Below, piece by piece: positions 40,877 to 42,641 of a stretch of DNA of 42,641 bases (position 1 is its first letter; each line of letters starts with the position of its first letter). The position numbers and the translations under genes are program-made. The notes beneath the pieces are model-generated. The model searched no databases, had not been told where the DNA came from, and saw only the letters and a program-made list of their open reading frames with translations. The stretch covers positions 1-42,641 of the forward strand of contig DASZFO010000148.1 in the NCBI GenBank assembly GCA_035939775.1, in the 5' to 3' direction. This DNA comes from Pirellulales bacterium (GTDB taxonomy: Bacteria; Planctomycetota; Planctomycetia; Pirellulales; DATAWG01).

Positions 40877-41755
40877 CTACACTTTCGCGCCCCAATTCAC
40901 GCCCTGCAAAACGCGCACCGCGGCCGGGGATTTGTTCAGCACGTAGAAATGAATTCCCGGCACGCCGCCGTCAAGCAATTCCTGAACCTGCCGGGTCGCG
41001 AACTCGACCCCGACCTCGAATTGCCACTCGTCGCTGTCCCCCTCGCGTTCGAGCGCCGCAACGAATTTGTCCGGCAGCCGCGCCTTGCAGAGCGCGGTGA
41101 TCCGCTGGATTTGGCTGAGATTAGTAACCGGCAGGATGCCCGGGACGATCGGCACGCCGATCCCTGAGTTCCGGCAGCGATCGCGGAAGCGGAATAGATC
41201 GGCGTTGTCGTAGAACAATTGTGTGATGACCACGTCTCCCCCGGCATCGACTTTCCGCTTGAGATTCTCCAGATCAATCTCGGGGTTCGGCGCCTCTTGG
41301 TGTGTCTCCGGATAGCCGGCCACGGCGATGCCGAACTGCGGGAACTCGCCGCGAATCAGCGCGACCAATTCATTACCGTAGCGCAACCCGCCGGCGACAG
41401 GCCGGAACGAGCTGTCTCCTTTCGGCGGATCGCCGCGCAGGGCGACGATGTTCTCGATCATCCGCTGGCTCGCCTGCCCGAGGTAATCGCGAAGCTCAGC
41501 AACGGTCGAGCCGACGCAGGTGAGGTGCGAAGCGACGGTGCAGCCATAGCGCCGCAGGACTTCGGCGACGATGTCGAGTGTCTTCTTGCGGGTCGAGCCT
41601 CCCGCACCGTAAGTGCAGGTGACGAAGCTGGGGCGAAAGACCATCAGCTCATCGAGATGGCGGAACAGCGCCACATCGCCCGCCTCGGTCTTAGGCGGAA
41701 ACAACTCGAACGACAATCCGAGCTTGCCGGGGCCGTAAGCTTCAGAGACTCGCAT
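40877..41755 (-). CDS. metF: MetF, methylenetetrahydrofolate reductase
   Basis: A 292-residue FAD-dependent TIM-barrel enzyme reducing 5,10-methylene-THF to 5-methyl-THF for methionine synthesis. Family sequences: LSFELFPPKTEAG with the catalytic Glu near residue 18, FVTCTYGAGGSTR, ALRGDPP, VAGYPETHQEA, and FDNADLF-like TQLFYDNADLF, plus VPGILPV. Length is that of bacterial MetF without a regulatory domain. The ATG at 41755 begins at MRVSEAYGPGKLG; the longer frame upstream comes from an inverted repeat. Monocistronic or read with rpsT; an 84-bp repeat gap separates them. Confidence 0.95.
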   Translation of the reverse strand: MRVSEAYGPGKLGLSFELFPPKTEAGDVALFRHLDELMVFRPSFVTCTYGAGGSTRKKTLDIVAEVLRRYGCTVASHLTCVGSTVAELRDYLGQASQRMIENIVALRGDPPKGDSSFRPVAGGLRYGNELVALIRGEFPQFGIAVAGYPETHQEAPNPEIDLENLKRKVDAGGDVVITQLFYDNADLFRFRDRCRNSGIGVPIVPGILPVTNLSQIQRITALCKARLPDKFVAALEREGDSDEWQFEVGVEFATRQVQELLDGGVPGIHFYVLNKSPAAVRVLQGVNWGAKV

Positions 41756-41766
41756 ATTTTGTAGTC

Positions 41767-41819
41767 GGCACACTCCGCGTGCCGCGACCGAATGCGGCGG
41801 ACGGCACACGGAGTGTGCC
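41767..41819. repeat. GGCACACTCCGTGTGCC inverted repeat
   Basis: GGCACACTCCGCGTGCC (41767-41783) and GGCACACGGAGTGTGCC (41803-41819) are inverted copies agreeing at 16 of 17 positions, with a 19-bp loop. It lies between rpsT and metF. Confidence 0.85.
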
Positions 41820-41839
41820 TGCGACGTTGCGCCGCGCGC

Positions 41840-42112
41840 TTACTTCTTCCCTTTCGCCGCTTTGAGCCGGGCGGAGATTCGGGATTTGACCCGACTGGCG
41901 CGATTCGCATGGATGACCCGGGCCGCAGCGGCCTGATCGAGCTTCTTGGTAGTCAGGCGGAACTCGGTCTCACTCTTCTCGATATCGCCGGCCGTCGCCA
42001 GCTCGAGCACCTTGCGAATCCGGGTCTTCAATTCCGACTTCGTGGCCCGATTCCGGGCGCGGCGGACCAAACTCTGACGCAAACGCTTTTTGGCGCCGGC
42101 AATATTAGGCAT
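41840..42112 (-). CDS. rpsT: Ribosomal protein bS20
   Basis: A 90-residue, strongly basic, helical 30S protein that binds 16S rRNA early in assembly. Typical sequence: MPNIAGAKKRLRQSLVRRAR at the start, KSELKTRIRKV, and the C-terminal helix with HANRASRVKSRISARLKAAKG. Length matches the family. No strong ribosome site is visible, which is common for this gene. It sits alone between metF and a TPR gene on the same strand. Confidence 0.95.
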   Translation of the reverse strand: MPNIAGAKKRLRQSLVRRARNRATKSELKTRIRKVLELATAGDIEKSETEFRLTTKKLDQAAAARVIHANRASRVKSRISARLKAAKGKK

Positions 42113-42160
42113 GGATTCACGGCCATCGGGGCTAGAGTCGAAAAAGGGTTCGTGTGCGAA

Positions 42161-42641
42161 TCAACCACCATCGCGCATCTTGTTGATTTTGTCAAGCCGT
42201 TCCGAGACGTCTTTGAATCCAAAATCGAGGCCGGCCAGCTCCGTCAAGTACTTTTCTGCCCGATCGAGGTCGGGAGGATTCAACTTGTCCATCGCTAAAA
42301 CCCCGATACGATACAGGGCCTGCTTTCGCGGCTCTTTGTCCCGGTCTCCCATATGCTCGATGGCCTGGGCAAAGTTGTCGATCGCCAACTTGACTTGCGC
42401 GATCGCCTCAAAACATTTGCCCAGCTCGATATGCACGGCAGCCTTCCGCTTGGAATCACCGCGAGCCTCCTGGAAGGCTGGAATTGCCTCGCGAATCTTA
42501 CCCGCGCGCCGCAGCCGCAGGGCATACTCGAATTTCCACGTGGTGTTGCCTGGATAGCGTTCGCTGCGGGCACGAAAAACCTCCAACTCGACCTTGTTCA
42601 TTTCCGCGGCCATCTGCCGGGCGCGCTCGCGGTTCTCGTCG
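42161..42641 (-). CDS. TPR-type protein, C-terminal part (5' end outside window)
   Basis: The frame is open to the right edge and ends at 42161; at least 159 residues are seen. It shows TPR-like helical pairs: NTTWKFEYALRLRRAGKIRE, AAVHIELGKCFEAIAQVKLA and QALYRIGVLAMDKLNPPDL. An ATG at 42613 exists, but the codons before it (NRERARQ) continue the same helical, charged character, so the true start lies beyond the window. TPR proteins are protein-protein adaptors; no specific partner is indicated. Confidence 0.72.
   Translation of the reverse strand, partial: DENRERARQMAAEMNKVELEVFRARSERYPGNTTWKFEYALRLRRAGKIREAIPAFQEARGDSKRKAAVHIELGKCFEAIAQVKLAIDNFAQAIEHMGDRDKEPRKQALYRIGVLAMDKLNPPDLDRAEKYLTELAGLDFGFKDVSERLDKINKMRDGG

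Overview
The window looks like a chromosomal segment of a GC-rich planctomycete, probably Pirellulales-like. The reasons are a DUF1559 protein tail with the H-X9-DG motif at the left edge, a secreted PQQ-type beta-propeller protein with the WPQFRGP N-terminus, a lipid A gene (lpxB), unusual two-domain Pst permeases, and very repeat-rich intergenic DNA. This placement is inferred from gene families; no rRNA or tRNA gene is present.

Layout. 1-3079: DUF1559 tail, then a fatty acid desaturase (-) divergent from a ketoacyl-synthase homologue (+) that has lost two of its three catalytic residues. 3156-10774: phosphate uptake operon pstS-pstC-pstA-pstB-phoU, with a Pho-box-like 11-bp direct repeat upstream. 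10775-14322: small secreted protein, zinc alcohol dehydrogenase, a small hypothetical gene coupled to a frameshifted HNH nuclease, and a secreted propeller protein. 14764-18690: an orphan strong terminator, then a GT2-like protein, lpxB, a membrane M50 protease and an SGNH-like hydrolase. 19033-22611: a 27-residue Lys/Ala peptide gene, then (-) mrp, and a two-gene unit encoding a degenerate sigma-54-activator-like protein and a receiver-like protein carrying an in-frame repeat insertion. 22807-38421 (-): complete 14-gene complex I operon nuoA-N in classical order. 38850-42641: M20 peptidase (+), then (-) a membrane protein, metF, rpsT and a partial TPR protein.

How it works together. The nuo operon encodes a full proton-pumping NADH:quinone oxidoreductase with separate C and D subunits. 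Upstream of nuoA there is a sigma-70-like promoter and, just downstream of its -10, a perfect 9-6-9 palindrome TTGTGA-N6-TCACAA. This is the Rex (NADH/NAD+ sensor) operator layout, placed where a repressor would act, and a minus-strand terminator lies upstream of it. The pst operon encodes a whole phosphate ABC importer plus its regulator PhoU.

Most gaps longer than about 90 bp hold hairpin or short-period repeats (7, 9, 10 or 17 bp periods), often as inverted pairs. Several run into genes and alter protein ends or interiors (NuoJ tail, NuoB stop codon, membrane protein tail, receiver-like protein).

The most unusual items are the ketosynthase-like protein with Cys to Glu and His to Asn changes, the degenerate activator plus receiver-like pair, the Rex-type control region, and the repeat families. 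No CRISPR array, transposase or phage gene was seen.
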